From NCBI GenBank assembly GCA_028821605.1, contig JAPPFM010000048.1:1-64000 (forward strand): 64,000 nt of DNA, written 5' to 3'. The notes beneath the pieces are model-generated. The model was given only the letters and a program-made list of their open reading frames with translations. It did not search any database and was not told where the DNA came from. This document shows, piece by piece, positions 1 through 8,454 of this stretch. Source of the stretch: Candidatus Poribacteria bacterium. Lineage in GTDB: Bacteria; Poribacteria; WGA-4E; WGA-3G. A program made the translations under genes and the position numbers. How positions within the stretch are numbered: the stretch's first letter is position 1; each line of letters begins with the position of its first letter.

Positions 1-575
1 TTAAGAAGTTGGTGGCGTATTCCAGTATCGGACACATGGGTTTCGTCATCTTAGGACTTGCCGCTCGGAATGACACCGGTATCACAGGCGCGATTCTCCA
101 GATGTTTAACCACGGTGTCATCAGTGCAATGCTCTTTTTGCTTGTCGGTGTTCTCTATGATAGGGCGCACCATCGTGAAATTAACGGTTTCGGCGGCTTA
201 GGGAGCAAAATGCCAATCTATACCGGCATTACGACCGTTGCGTTCATGGCATCTTTAGGACTCCCCGGCTTGAGCGGGTTTGTCGGGGAAGCACTCTCCT
301 TACTCGGTGCCTACGAGAAATTCAAATTCTTGACCATCTTGTCCACAATCGGCATTGTCGTTGGTGCAGCATATTTCCTCTGGACGCTTCAAAGGGTTTT
401 CTTAGGGAACCTCAACCCTAAATATGAAGCACTTCCAGAAATCAATGGACGTGAAATTCTGACTTTGGTCCCGCTTGGGATCTTAACAATTGTGCTCGGT
501 GTCTGGCCCAACTTCGCCATTAATATGTTCAGTGAATCGGTTACCAATCTCATAAATGTCCTGAACGCGATATAG
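1..575 (+). CDS. nuoM: NADH-quinone oxidoreductase subunit M, C-terminal part
   Basis: This is the last 190 or so residues of the NuoM antiporter-like subunit of respiratory complex I. The reading frame is open at the window edge (codons begin at base 3), so roughly the first 60 percent lies outside. The visible part begins in the conserved segment KKLVAYSSIGHMG, followed by several hydrophobic helices and the conserved LPGLSGFVGE stretch typical of Nuo/Mrp antiporter subunits. nuoN follows after 16 bases, as in many nuo operons. Proton translocation in the inner membrane is the known family role. Confidence 0.95.
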   Translation, partial: KKLVAYSSIGHMGFVILGLAARNDTGITGAILQMFNHGVISAMLFLLVGVLYDRAHHREINGFGGLGSKMPIYTGITTVAFMASLGLPGLSGFVGEALSLLGAYEKFKFLTILSTIGIVVGAAYFLWTLQRVFLGNLNPKYEALPEINGREILTLVPLGILTIVLGVWPNFAINMFSESVTNLINVLNAI

Positions 576-591
576 GAGGTTTGTGGAAAGT

Positions 592-2073
592 ATGCAACCC
601 TTAAGCAACATTGAAAGCCTCCTTTATTTCAGCCCAGAAATTTTACTGGTAATTTTTGCCGTTGCTGTTGTTCTCCTCGATCTTGTTGTGAAGGATAAAG
701 AAAGTGTCGCAGTCGTATACCTATCTCTTGTTGGTCTGGTATGTGTATTTGCTGCTGTCCTTATCACACACTTTTCCTTTAGAAGTCCTGTTTCCCTCTT
801 TTTGGGAATGATCCGACTTGATGAATTTTCCACTTTTTTCAAGATTCTGCTGCTGCTTGCAACCGCCGCGACGGTTCTCTTTTCCCTCCGTTCTGAGGAA
901 CTTGACGCACGGTTAAAAGGCGAATACTACGCGCTTTTGTTAGCCATCACCCTCGGAATGTTCCTGATGGCATCGTCAACCAATTTGTTGATGATATTTA
1001 TCTCGTTGGAGACGGTAAGTCTTACCTCCTATATTCTCGCTGGTTTCTTGACACATAACCCGCGTTCAAGTGAAGCCGCCTTCAAATACATCACGTATGG
1101 TGCGGTCGCATCTGGAACGATGCTCTTCGGGTTATCCTTCCTATTCGGGATGGCTGGCTCCGGCGACCTCGGTCAAATTAGTGTGCGACTCACGGAACTC
1201 CTCGCATCTGGAGAGGTGGCTCCCCTTGCCGTGTTGATTGCGATAACCTTCGTTCTTGCGGGTGTAGGTTATAAGATCGCCTCAGTGCCGTTCCACATGT
1301 GGTCCCCTGATGTTTACGAAGGGGCACCTATTCCGATAACCGCCTTTCTATCCGTGGCTTCAAAATCCGCAGGCTTTGCCCTGTTCATCAGGTTTTTCTA
1401 TTCCGGGTTCGGCAGCTCCGAATTGATGCAAGCAGTTGACTGGACACTCATGTTGGCGATCGTCTCCGCTTTGACGATGACCGTAGGCAATCTTGCAGCA
1501 TTACCACAGCAGAACGTAAAACGTTTGTTGGCATATTCGAGCATTGCCCACGGTGGTTACCTCTTGATGGGCGGTGTTCTGCTCACGTCTGAAGGTATCG
1601 GTGCGATCCTCTTCTATCTTATTGTTTACCTCTTTATGAACTTAGGCGCGTTCTATGTCGTTGTTCTGATTGCAAATGAGGAGGGAACCGAGATGATTGA
1701 TGGATACCGCGGGCTTGCCGCGCGTGCACCGTTGGTCGCTTGGGCGATGGCAATTTTTCTTTTCTCACTGACTGGAATTCCACCCTTTGCCGGCTTCTTC
1801 GGAAAGTGGTTACTCTTTGCCGCTGTCCTTGAGCAAGGGTATTATTGGCTCGCACTTGTCGGTTTGCTCAACAGCGTCGTTTCACTTTACTATTATGCTC
1901 GCATTGTGAAAGCGATGTTTCTGGAGGATTCCGATGAGGAAACAACGCGTGTCTCCTTTTCTACGGGGACTTTTGCCCTCTTGAGCGTCTTTGTAATCCC
2001 AACGATCTTTATCGGGTTCCTAAATATCTTCTATACCTTTTCCAATATCTCAGTCTCGGTCATACCGATGTAG
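592..2073 (+). CDS. nuoN: NADH-quinone oxidoreductase subunit N
   Basis: NuoN, a proton-pumping membrane subunit of complex I. It has about 493 residues, the usual length, and about 14 hydrophobic segments. Family motifs are seen in the middle (FKYITYGAVASG, then PFHMWSPDVYEGAP) and in the second half (VKRLLAYSSIAHGGYLLMG). The frame is open from GTG 583, but that lies only 3 bases after the AGGAGG at 574-579. ATG 592, 12 bases downstream, is the better start. It is the last gene of the nuo cluster before the tRNA genes. Confidence 0.96.
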   Translation: MQPLSNIESLLYFSPEILLVIFAVAVVLLDLVVKDKESVAVVYLSLVGLVCVFAAVLITHFSFRSPVSLFLGMIRLDEFSTFFKILLLLATAATVLFSLRSEELDARLKGEYYALLLAITLGMFLMASSTNLLMIFISLETVSLTSYILAGFLTHNPRSSEAAFKYITYGAVASGTMLFGLSFLFGMAGSGDLGQISVRLTELLASGEVAPLAVLIAITFVLAGVGYKIASVPFHMWSPDVYEGAPIPITAFLSVASKSAGFALFIRFFYSGFGSSELMQAVDWTLMLAIVSALTMTVGNLAALPQQNVKRLLAYSSIAHGGYLLMGGVLLTSEGIGAILFYLIVYLFMNLGAFYVVVLIANEEGTEMIDGYRGLAARAPLVAWAMAIFLFSLTGIPPFAGFFGKWLLFAAVLEQGYYWLALVGLLNSVVSLYYYARIVKAMFLEDSDEETTRVSFSTGTFALLSVFVIPTIFIGFLNIFYTFSNISVSVIPM

Positions 2074-2092
2074 TCAATATCTTGAAAAAGAA

Positions 2093-2122
2093 TTGACAAA
2101 CGTGGTTTCTTTAAGGTATACT
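2093..2122 (+). promoter_or_regulatory. Sigma70-type promoter for the tRNA pair
   Basis: TTGACA at 2093-2098, an 18-base spacer, and TATACT at 2117-2122. It lies 35 bases before tRNA-Gln, directly after nuoN, and is the obvious driver of both tRNA genes. Confidence 0.85.
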
Positions 2123-2156
2123 TAAAAAGCATAATGGGTCTGCAAATGCGGATCAA

Positions 2157-2227
2157 TGCCCGGTCGTCTAATGGTAGGACGCATGGCTCTGGACTATGTA
2201 GTGAAGGTTCGAGTCCTTCCCGGGCAG
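2157..2227 (+). tRNA. tRNA-Gln (anticodon CTG)
   Basis: The cloverleaf was folded by hand. The acceptor is TGCCCGG/CCGGGCA, the D stem GTCT/GGAC, the anticodon stem CATGG/CTATG with loop CTCTGGA, and the T stem GAAGG/CCTTC with loop TTCGAGT. Anticodon CTG reads CAG. The U1-A72 pair and G73 discriminator fit bacterial tRNA-Gln. CCA is not encoded. Confidence 0.96.
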
Positions 2228-2250
2228 TTCTCTCTATTCTCTGTCAATGT

Positions 2251-2322
2251 GCCGCTATCGTCTAGGGGTTAGGACGGGTGGTTCTCAGCCACCAAACCGG
2301 GGTTCGAATCCCCGTAGCGGTA
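2251..2322 (+). tRNA. tRNA-Glu (anticodon CTC)
   Basis: Hand-folded cloverleaf: acceptor GCCGCTA/TAGCGGT with a G1-U72 wobble, D stem GTCT/GGAC, anticodon stem GGTGG/CCACC with loop TTCTCAG, T stem CGGGG/CCCCG. Anticodon CTC reads GAG. CCA is not encoded. It lies 23 bases after tRNA-Gln and is probably cotranscribed with it. Confidence 0.95.
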
Positions 2323-2338
2323 TCCATTTATTCGTAAC

Positions 2339-2368
2339 GGCGGGCGTACACCACCCGCCTATTGTTTT
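2339..2368 (+). terminator. Rho-independent terminator after the tRNA pair
   Basis: Stem GGCGGG (2339-2344) pairs with CCCGCC (2354-2359), followed by a T-rich run, 17 bases after tRNA-Glu. Confidence 0.75.
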
Positions 2369-2409
2369 AAGCGCGTGACCGCTAAGCCCATACATTGGAG
2401 AAAATACGA

Positions 2410-4470
2410 ATGCACGATACCCACAAGCACACCAATCGTCTCATCCATGAAACAAGCCCTTATCTGCTCCAGCACGCGCACAATCCTGTTGACTGGTATC
2501 CGTGGGGAGAGGAAGCATTGGAACGCGCAAAGCATGAGCAGAAACCGATCCTTCTTAGTATCGGCTACTCCGCGTGTCACTGGTGCCATGTCATGGAACG
2601 CGAATCCTTTGAAAACGAGGAAATCGCCGCGGTCATGAACGAACTTTTCATCAACATCAAGGTCGATAGAGAAGAGCGTCCCGATTTAGATGAAATCTAC
2701 ATGAACGCCGTCCAAGTTATGACGCGTCAAGGTGGATGGCCCATGACAGTTTTCCTCACACCGGACCTCAAACCTTTCTACGGGGGAACCTATTATCCGC
2801 CCACCGATAGATACGGTAGACCCGGATTCCCGAAGGTGATGGAGGCTGTAGCAGAGGCGTTCAACGACAAGAAAGTACAAGTCTTAGAACAGGCGGATCA
2901 ACTCACGGCACAACTCAACCAGATAAGCAACGTTGTCGATCCGCATGAGCATGAACTCACCGAACAACTCATGCAGAATGCTTTCCAACACTACCACTCC
3001 CAATTCGATTCACACCACGGTGGATTTGGCAATGCCCCCAAATTTCCACCCAGCATGGGATTGCCTTTCCTACTACGCTATTGGCATCATAGCGGCAATG
3101 CCTATGCTTTAGAGATGGTTGAACTCACGCTGGAGAAGATGGCGCGCGGTGGTATGTATGACCAACTCGGCGGCGGTTTCCACCGATACTCCACCGACGC
3201 ACATTGGCTCGTCCCACACTTTGAAAAGATGCTTTACGACAACGCGCAACTCGTCGTCGCCTATTTTGAGGCGTTTCAAGCCACGCAAAAGCCGTTCTAT
3301 CGCGACATCGCCACTGAGACGCTCGATTATGTTCTCCGCGAGATGTATGACGCAGAAAACGGAGGTTTCTATTCCACCCAAGATGCTGATAGCGAAGGTG
3401 TAGAGGGCAAGTTTTTTGTCTGGGAACCGAATGACATAGAAGACATCATCGGCGAGGAGAACGCCGAAATCTTCTGTGAGTATTACGACATTACACCACA
3501 AGGTAATTTTGAGGGAGAGAACATCCTCCACGTCCAAACGCCCCCTGACATCTTTGCTCGAAAGCTGCAAATGGATGTCGAAAAATTGGAGGCACTCCTC
3601 ACAGAGGGGAGACAGAAACTGTTTGAAGAGAGAGAGAAGCGGATTAAACCGGGATTGGACGACAAAATCCTGACCAGTTGGAACGGTATCATGATACGCG
3701 GCATGGCGATGGGGTACCAACTCACTGGGAAACCTGAGTACCTTGAAGCATGCAAAAAATCCGCCGAATTTGTCTTGACGACGCTATCTCAAGACAACGG
3801 TCTGCTCCTACGTACCTACCGTTCAGGTAAAAGCCATCTCAACGCGTATCTTGAGGACTATTCCTATTTCATCGCTGGATTAATTGCACTCTACGAAGCG
3901 AGTTTTGAACAGCGATGGCTCACCGAAGCGGAACGCCTTGCACATATCATGATTGATCAGTTCGGAGATGATGCAGGCGACGGATTCTTCTTCACCGGTA
4001 AGGCGCACGAAACGCTGATCGTCCAATCCAAATCCGCTTACGACGGTGCCACGCCTTCCGGTGCCTCCATGGCAATTCACAGTCTATTGCGACTTGCCAA
4101 ACACCTTGATAACTCCGAATTCCATGACAAAGCCGTTGAGACCTTGAAACTCTACTTTCATCAGATGGAGCGGATGCCAACAGGGTCAGGGCAGCTACTC
4201 TGTGAGTTAGCGTTCCTATTGTCTACTCCCAAGGAAATTGCCATTGTCGGTAAGAAAGGCGATGCGAAAACGGAGGCGATGTTAACAGCGTTGCACGGCA
4301 CCTATCAGCCCAACAAAATTGTCGCTTTAAGCGAATCCGCTGATGGACAGACGTTGCCACTCCTCGCCAGTAAAACCCAAGTTGACGATACCGCAACGGC
4401 TTATGTCTGTGAGAATTACACCTGTCAATCCCCCACAACGGATGTTGAGGCGTTCTTAGAGCTCCTTTAA
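2410..4470 (+). CDS. Thioredoxin-domain protein of the DUF255 (YyaL/SPATA20) family
   Basis: A 686-residue cytosolic protein. The N-terminal 160 residues are a thioredoxin-like DUF255 domain, with the hallmark [21 protein letters not shown] and the CxxC motif in [14 protein letters not shown]. The rest resembles the alpha/alpha barrel of N-acylglucosamine epimerase-type proteins (for example [21 protein letters not shown]). The molecular role of this widespread family is not settled. The frame opens at TTG 2395, but ATG 2410 has TTGGAG 9 bases upstream and is preferred. It appears to be a single-gene unit between the tRNA terminator and a palindromic repeat. Confidence 0.93.
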   Translation: MHDTHKHTNRLIHETSPYLLQHAHNPVDWYPWGEEALERAKHEQKPILLSIGYSACHWCHVMERESFENEEIAAVMNELFINIKVDREERPDLDEIYMNAVQVMTRQGGWPMTVFLTPDLKPFYGGTYYPPTDRYGRPGFPKVMEAVAEAFNDKKVQVLEQADQLTAQLNQISNVVDPHEHELTEQLMQNAFQHYHSQFDSHHGGFGNAPKFPPSMGLPFLLRYWHHSGNAYALEMVELTLEKMARGGMYDQLGGGFHRYSTDAHWLVPHFEKMLYDNAQLVVAYFEAFQATQKPFYRDIATETLDYVLREMYDAENGGFYSTQDADSEGVEGKFFVWEPNDIEDIIGEENAEIFCEYYDITPQGNFEGENILHVQTPPDIFARKLQMDVEKLEALLTEGRQKLFEEREKRIKPGLDDKILTSWNGIMIRGMAMGYQLTGKPEYLEACKKSAEFVLTTLSQDNGLLLRTYRSGKSHLNAYLEDYSYFIAGLIALYEASFEQRWLTEAERLAHIMIDQFGDDAGDGFFFTGKAHETLIVQSKSAYDGATPSGASMAIHSLLRLAKHLDNSEFHDKAVETLKLYFHQMERMPTGSGQLLCELAFLLSTPKEIAIVGKKGDAKTEAMLTALHGTYQPNKIVALSESADGQTLPLLASKTQVDDTATAYVCENYTCQSPTTDVEAFLELL

Positions 4471-4503
4471 TAGTGCGTTATCCGCTTCTGCAAACACACT
4501 GCT

Positions 4504-4525
4504 GGCGAGGTTTTTCAACCTCGCC
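4504..4525 (+). repeat. GGCGAGG palindromic repeat (terminator-like hairpin)
   Basis: GGCGAGGTT (4504-4512) and AACCTCGCC (4517-4525) form a perfect 9-bp hairpin with a 4-base loop. The same palindrome core recurs at 54510-54536 and 62134-62154, so this is a dispersed element that may also end the preceding transcript. There is no T-run. Confidence 0.7.
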
Positions 4526-4532
4526 TATTTGC

Positions 4533-4561
4533 TTGCAATTCCAATATGCCTTTGATACAAT
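4533..4561 (+). promoter_or_regulatory. Predicted promoter for the AAA ATPase pair
   Basis: TTGCAA (4533-4538), a 17-base spacer, TACAAT (4556-4561). It lies 104 bases upstream of the AAA ATPase start. Confidence 0.55.
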
Positions 4562-4665
4562 ATAACCATGAGAAGCAAAAGTCTACCTGATATGTAACGG
4601 CTTTACACCCGACTTCCTGATTTCAACTTTGGCAACAATACAATGACAAATATAGAGGTGTCAGC

Positions 4666-6048
4666 ATGAGTCTGACAGTAAAGTTAAAAAACATTGGAAT
4701 CCTAAAGCAGGCAGAATTTTCGTTGGGAGACTTAACGATCATCTGCGGTGAAAATAACACTGGCAAGACTTATACTGCTTGTGCACTGTACGGCTTTTTA
4801 CAGTCTTGGCATCAATTTATCCGTTTTCCAATTAGCGACGTACAGATCCAACGGGCACTTACAAAACAGGTTAAGATTGAGTTGGAGCAAGTAACCGATG
4901 ATATGCTTACAGAAGCAAGCAAGAAATATACAAAACAATTGGATAAAATTTTTGCAGCACCTGAAGGGACATTCGGGAAGAGCGAATTCCATCTCGTGCC
5001 AGATAAGATTGACATAGAAAATAAAAAATTCAACAGCATACTCACAAGCCTCCAAAATCCGGCTTTTATATTTGCAAAGGGTGAAGGAAGCAAAGAAGCA
5101 ATACTTGCTGCGCGGATAAAGGGAGAACAAGAAAGAGAAATTGATACAGATAGTGTAAAAAGTGCGATTGATTCTATTATTATCACTGATATTTTCTCCG
5201 ACTCTTTTCCCAGACCCTTTATTGCTTCAGCTGAGCGCACGGGCATTTCAACTTTTCGGAAAGAACTCAACTTTGCTCGGAGCCGATTGCTTAAAGAGAT
5301 GGAACGAGCAGATCCACAGATTGACCTACGGGAATTTCTATCCAAAGCGTATCAAAGGTACCCATCTCCCATAGAAACTGATGTTGATTTTATAGGTCAA
5401 CTTCAAGATGTCGCTAAAAGCAAAAGTTTCATTGCCAAAGCACACCCTGAAGTCTTGGACGACTTTACAGATATTGTTGGTGGGACGTACGCTATTACAC
5501 AAAACGATCTGCTCTACTATATTCCAAAAGGCACGAGATTAAGGTTGACAATGGACCAGAGTTCAAGTGCTGTCCGTTCACTTTTGGACCTTAATTTTTA
5601 CCTCCACTGTACTGCTGAAAAAGGCGACCTACTTATGGTAGATAAACCTGAATTAAGCCTCCATCCAGAAAACCAACGTCGTATCGCCAGACTCTTTGCA
5701 CGACTCGCGAATTTAGGTGTTAAAGTCTTTGTAACTACCCACAGCGATTACATTATCAAGGAATTGAATACGCTTATCATGCTCAACCACGATAAGCCGC
5801 ACCTGAAAAGAATTGCTGAGGAAAACGGCTATCAGGACAGTGAGTTGATTAATGTCGAGCAGATCAAAGTATATATAGCGGAAAAAGCACTGTTGCCATT
5901 AGAAGAAGGACAAAAAAGACGTAAAAGAGGACATACACTCGTTCCGGCTAAGGTTCATTCAAGGTTTGGTATTGGAGTCAGCAGCTTTGACAAAACGATT
6001 GATGACATGAACAGAATTCAGGACGAAATCGTGTGGGGAGAAGAGTAA
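4666..6048 (+). CDS. AAA family ATPase (OLD/SMC-like, AAA_15/AAA_21 type)
   Basis: A 460-residue ABC/SMC-like P-loop ATPase. Walker A is GENNTGKT (residues about 28-35). The signature-like segment is DQSSSAVRSLLDL (about 303-315). The Walker B region is LLMVDKPELSLHP and the switch histidine lies in VTTHSDYIIKELN. Proteins of this kind are common in two-gene phage-defence modules, usually beside a nuclease-like effector; here a 189-residue protein follows after 5 bases. Oddity: the residue after the Walker B aspartate, normally glutamate (DEPE or EEPE), is lysine (DKPE), so hydrolysis may be altered. No N-terminal membrane segment or C-terminal TOPRIM domain is apparent. The defence role is inferred from architecture and pairing only. 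Confidence 0.85.
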   Translation: MSLTVKLKNIGILKQAEFSLGDLTIICGENNTGKTYTACALYGFLQSWHQFIRFPISDVQIQRALTKQVKIELEQVTDDMLTEASKKYTKQLDKIFAAPEGTFGKSEFHLVPDKIDIENKKFNSILTSLQNPAFIFAKGEGSKEAILAARIKGEQEREIDTDSVKSAIDSIIITDIFSDSFPRPFIASAERTGISTFRKELNFARSRLLKEMERADPQIDLREFLSKAYQRYPSPIETDVDFIGQLQDVAKSKSFIAKAHPEVLDDFTDIVGGTYAITQNDLLYYIPKGTRLRLTMDQSSSAVRSLLDLNFYLHCTAEKGDLLMVDKPELSLHPENQRRIARLFARLANLGVKVFVTTHSDYIIKELNTLIMLNHDKPHLKRIAEENGYQDSELINVEQIKVYIAEKALLPLEEGQKRRKRGHTLVPAKVHSRFGIGVSSFDKTIDDMNRIQDEIVWGEE

Positions 6049-6053
6049 ATCTC

Positions 6054-6623
6054 GTGAACGATATTCAAATACTGCGGGAAATGATTAGTTCTGAGGCCCA
6101 AGTCATGTTACAACCCGCACGAGGTAAGTCTTTTGTTCAATTAACAGACTTGACATCTGGTACAACTGTAAGGATAAATGGGGTGCCTCATGACTCAATT
6201 GTTATCAGAGCGGAAGATTTTGAGAATCCGCTTACTATCTTTAATGGGTCAAGAGGTGAACGCAAGCGAGCTGATTTTGTGATTGTGTCCAATGATGAGG
6301 ACGAAAGAAAATGGATTATTTGTATTGAAACCCAAGAAAGCGATTCCAAAAAAGCATGGCATGTTATCCAGCAATTAAAGGGAGCATGTTGTTTTATCAA
6401 TTACTGCAAATGTATTGGAAAATCCTTCTGGGGATCCGAACAATTTCTTGATGGCTATCAGTGGCGATTCATAAGCATCGTAGAAATTAACTTCAACAGG
6501 AGTAGACGAAAAACACAACACTTTTATTCCACATCGGAATTGCATGACTGTCCGGATGATTTTAAAAAACTTCCACAGAGAACTACAATCCATTTTAGTA
6601 AGTTAATCCATCCTGAACTGTGA
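6054..6623 (+). CDS. Unknown 189-residue partner of the AAA ATPase, possible nuclease-like fold
   Basis: I do not recognise a named family. The frame is open from GTG 6033, but GTG 6054 has GGGAGAAGAG upstream at proper spacing and gives a start just after the ATPase stop. The middle contains RADFVIVSNDEDERKWIICIE followed by TQ, that is, an aspartate strand and then an E-x-Q strand. This loosely resembles the PD-(D/E)XK nuclease core with the lysine replaced. A helix with QQLKGACCFINYC follows. No signal peptide or membrane segment is seen. Tight coupling to the ATPase suggests it is the effector or regulator of the pair. Confidence 0.75.
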   Translation: MNDIQILREMISSEAQVMLQPARGKSFVQLTDLTSGTTVRINGVPHDSIVIRAEDFENPLTIFNGSRGERKRADFVIVSNDEDERKWIICIETQESDSKKAWHVIQQLKGACCFINYCKCIGKSFWGSEQFLDGYQWRFISIVEINFNRSRRKTQHFYSTSELHDCPDDFKKLPQRTTIHFSKLIHPEL

Positions 6624-6660
6624 AAAATAAGACATTTCTTTGTTCATGCAAGGAGAATCA

Positions 6661-7536
6661 ATGGCAGACACAAACGAAGCAGCAATTAACCTCGACTGGC
6701 ACCCACTCTCAGAAGAAGAAATCCGACATTTTGATGACACAGGCTACCTCATCGTGCGGAATGTGCTGGACTCGGATACCATTGATGAACTTATTGAAGT
6801 AAGCGATCGGCTCATGGCGAGCGATCGGCGCGAGAACCGTCAACAAAATTTTGATGGGTTATACGACAGTTTCCGAAATAGCATCTCTATTGTCAAGGCC
6901 TTCATCCCGCTACTCACGCAAAAGACCATCCTCCCCGTTGTTGTCCAGCTGCTCGGTGCGCACTTGCAACTGATGACCTCACACCTGATATACAAACACC
7001 CAGATCCGCCCGGAACACCCGATACTACTCGTAGACCCGGTTGGCATCGCGATTACGCCATGGCAACGACAACACACGGCAACAAGGTGCCACGCATCTT
7101 GCTAAAATGTGCCTACTACTTCACCGATCTGAGTGAACCCAATTCCGGCGTAACGCTTGTCGCACCCGGTAGCAACCACCTACTGGAACGGGTTCCCATA
7201 CCAAAAGGACAGACGGATCCAGATGGCGCACTTGAAGCGAGTTTACAACCCGGGGATTGCCTACTGTTTGAAAATCGTACTTTTCATGCAGGGGCTGCGA
7301 ACTTAACGGACCAGATCCGTAAAGGTGTAATGTTCGGCTACGGATACCGGTGGTTGATGCCGATGGACTATCGGACACAGGAACAGACGTTGTTAGATAA
7401 ACTCACGCCACTTGAGCAGTATTTGGTCGGTGAACCCTTCACGAAAACGAAAGAATTCATTCCCAGCGGCAGTGAAAGTCCCCTCGCAGCGTGGTGTGAG
7501 CAGCACGGCGCGCCAGCGGTGAGACCGGTTTCTTAG
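6661..7536 (+). CDS. Phytanoyl-CoA dioxygenase family Fe(II)/2-oxoglutarate oxygenase
   Basis: A 291-residue cytosolic enzyme of the PhyH family. The metal site is visible: H-x-D in RPGWHRDYAMA, the distal histidine in ENRTFHAGAAN, and the 2-oxoglutarate-binding arginine in TDQIRKGVMFGY. The start is ATG 6661, with AAGGAG 5 bases upstream; an upstream in-frame start at 6640 precedes that RBS and is less likely. The substrate cannot be told from sequence. It is convergent with another PhyH-family gene and overlaps its stop by 4 bases. Confidence 0.9.
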   Translation: MADTNEAAINLDWHPLSEEEIRHFDDTGYLIVRNVLDSDTIDELIEVSDRLMASDRRENRQQNFDGLYDSFRNSISIVKAFIPLLTQKTILPVVVQLLGAHLQLMTSHLIYKHPDPPGTPDTTRRPGWHRDYAMATTTHGNKVPRILLKCAYYFTDLSEPNSGVTLVAPGSNHLLERVPIPKGQTDPDGALEASLQPGDCLLFENRTFHAGAANLTDQIRKGVMFGYGYRWLMPMDYRTQEQTLLDKLTPLEQYLVGEPFTKTKEFIPSGSESPLAAWCEQHGAPAVRPVS

Positions 7537-8351
7537 TTTATTTCCGTCAACGTGACGACATCCTGTTTAACAATCTCTTTCGTGTGATAGTGATCTGCCC
7601 GAGAAATCAGTTCCAAAGTTTCCGGCGAGAGCCGTCCCCTCACCTCTTCAGACACGCGACTCTCACCACGGTGTTGCGGTCTGTAGCGTAAGGTCAGGAC
7701 GCAACGATACCGATCCTTCGGTTTCCAAGGCAGCGCACCGTGCGTCAAGAGTTCAGAGATAATCACGAAATCGCCTGCCTTCGGTGTGACGTTAACCACT
7801 CCTTCTGGAATATCATCGGCATCTTCGATTTTTCCATTGCTATAGAGGTGTTCAGGACGATCGAAAACCGTTTTGTGGGTGCCGGGAACGACAAGCAACC
7901 CACCATCACCAGGATGTACGTCGTATAGGTAGGGAAAAACGACAAAATCATCGCAGAAGATGCGACCATTTCGGACCTCATAGCGGTTGCAGTGCCAGCC
8001 GAAATCTTCTCGTGCGCAATGTAGGCGAAGTCCTTCCGCCGATTCCGACACACCCGCTCGATCCGCAATCATTGTTCCGCGAAACAGTTGCGGTTTGTTA
8101 TTCGTCAGTTCCTTGATGATGGGCCACGTTGATCGATGCAGTGTGAGTGCCTCTAAGGGTTTCGCAAAGGCAAAGCCGTTTGGGAGGTTTTTTTCGCTGG
8201 AGTCAAATCCGGGCGGTAGTTCTTCGGTGGGCGTATTGATGTATTCGTTCGCTGCTGCTTGTGCTGCTTTCAGTTCTTCATCAGTTAGAGCATTCTTTAG
8301 GTGGAGGTATCCAGTTACATCAAAAAGGTAACGCTGTTCAGGGGTCATCAT
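7533..8351 (-). CDS. Phytanoyl-CoA dioxygenase family protein with altered metal motif
   Basis: A 272-residue PhyH-family protein. It starts at ATG 8351 with AAGGAG 9 bases upstream; the open frame begins at 8375, before that RBS. The usual H-x-D metal motif appears as GWHCNRY, with asparagine in place of aspartate. The distal histidine (SELLTHGALP) and an arginine-containing C-terminal strand (RYRCVLTLRYRPQH) are present. The fold is supported by VVPGTHKTVFDRPEHLYSN. Catalytic activity is therefore uncertain. Its 3' end overlaps the convergent gene ending at 7536. Confidence 0.85.
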   Translation of the reverse strand: MMTPEQRYLFDVTGYLHLKNALTDEELKAAQAAANEYINTPTEELPPGFDSSEKNLPNGFAFAKPLEALTLHRSTWPIIKELTNNKPQLFRGTMIADRAGVSESAEGLRLHCAREDFGWHCNRYEVRNGRIFCDDFVVFPYLYDVHPGDGGLLVVPGTHKTVFDRPEHLYSNGKIEDADDIPEGVVNVTPKAGDFVIISELLTHGALPWKPKDRYRCVLTLRYRPQHRGESRVSEEVRGRLSPETLELISRADHYHTKEIVKQDVVTLTEIN

Positions 8352-8390
8352 AGTATTTTGCTCCTTGTTATACAAATCCTATAATCAGCG

Positions 8391-8430
8391 CGTAGGTGTT
8401 TTTGCTTGAGTGTTTCCCTCAGATTGAACG
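8391..8430 (-). repeat. Dispersed 40-nt repeat upstream of the PhyH gene
   Basis: This segment matches 12861-12900 at 36 of 40 positions. Both copies lie 33-40 bases upstream of the start codon of a minus-strand metabolic gene. A related fragment (GGAAAACACCCAAGCAAAAA) occurs near 58037. It probably derives from a MITE-like element. Confidence 0.7.
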
Positions 8431-8454
8431 TCAAGTGAAACCCAACAATCGCAA

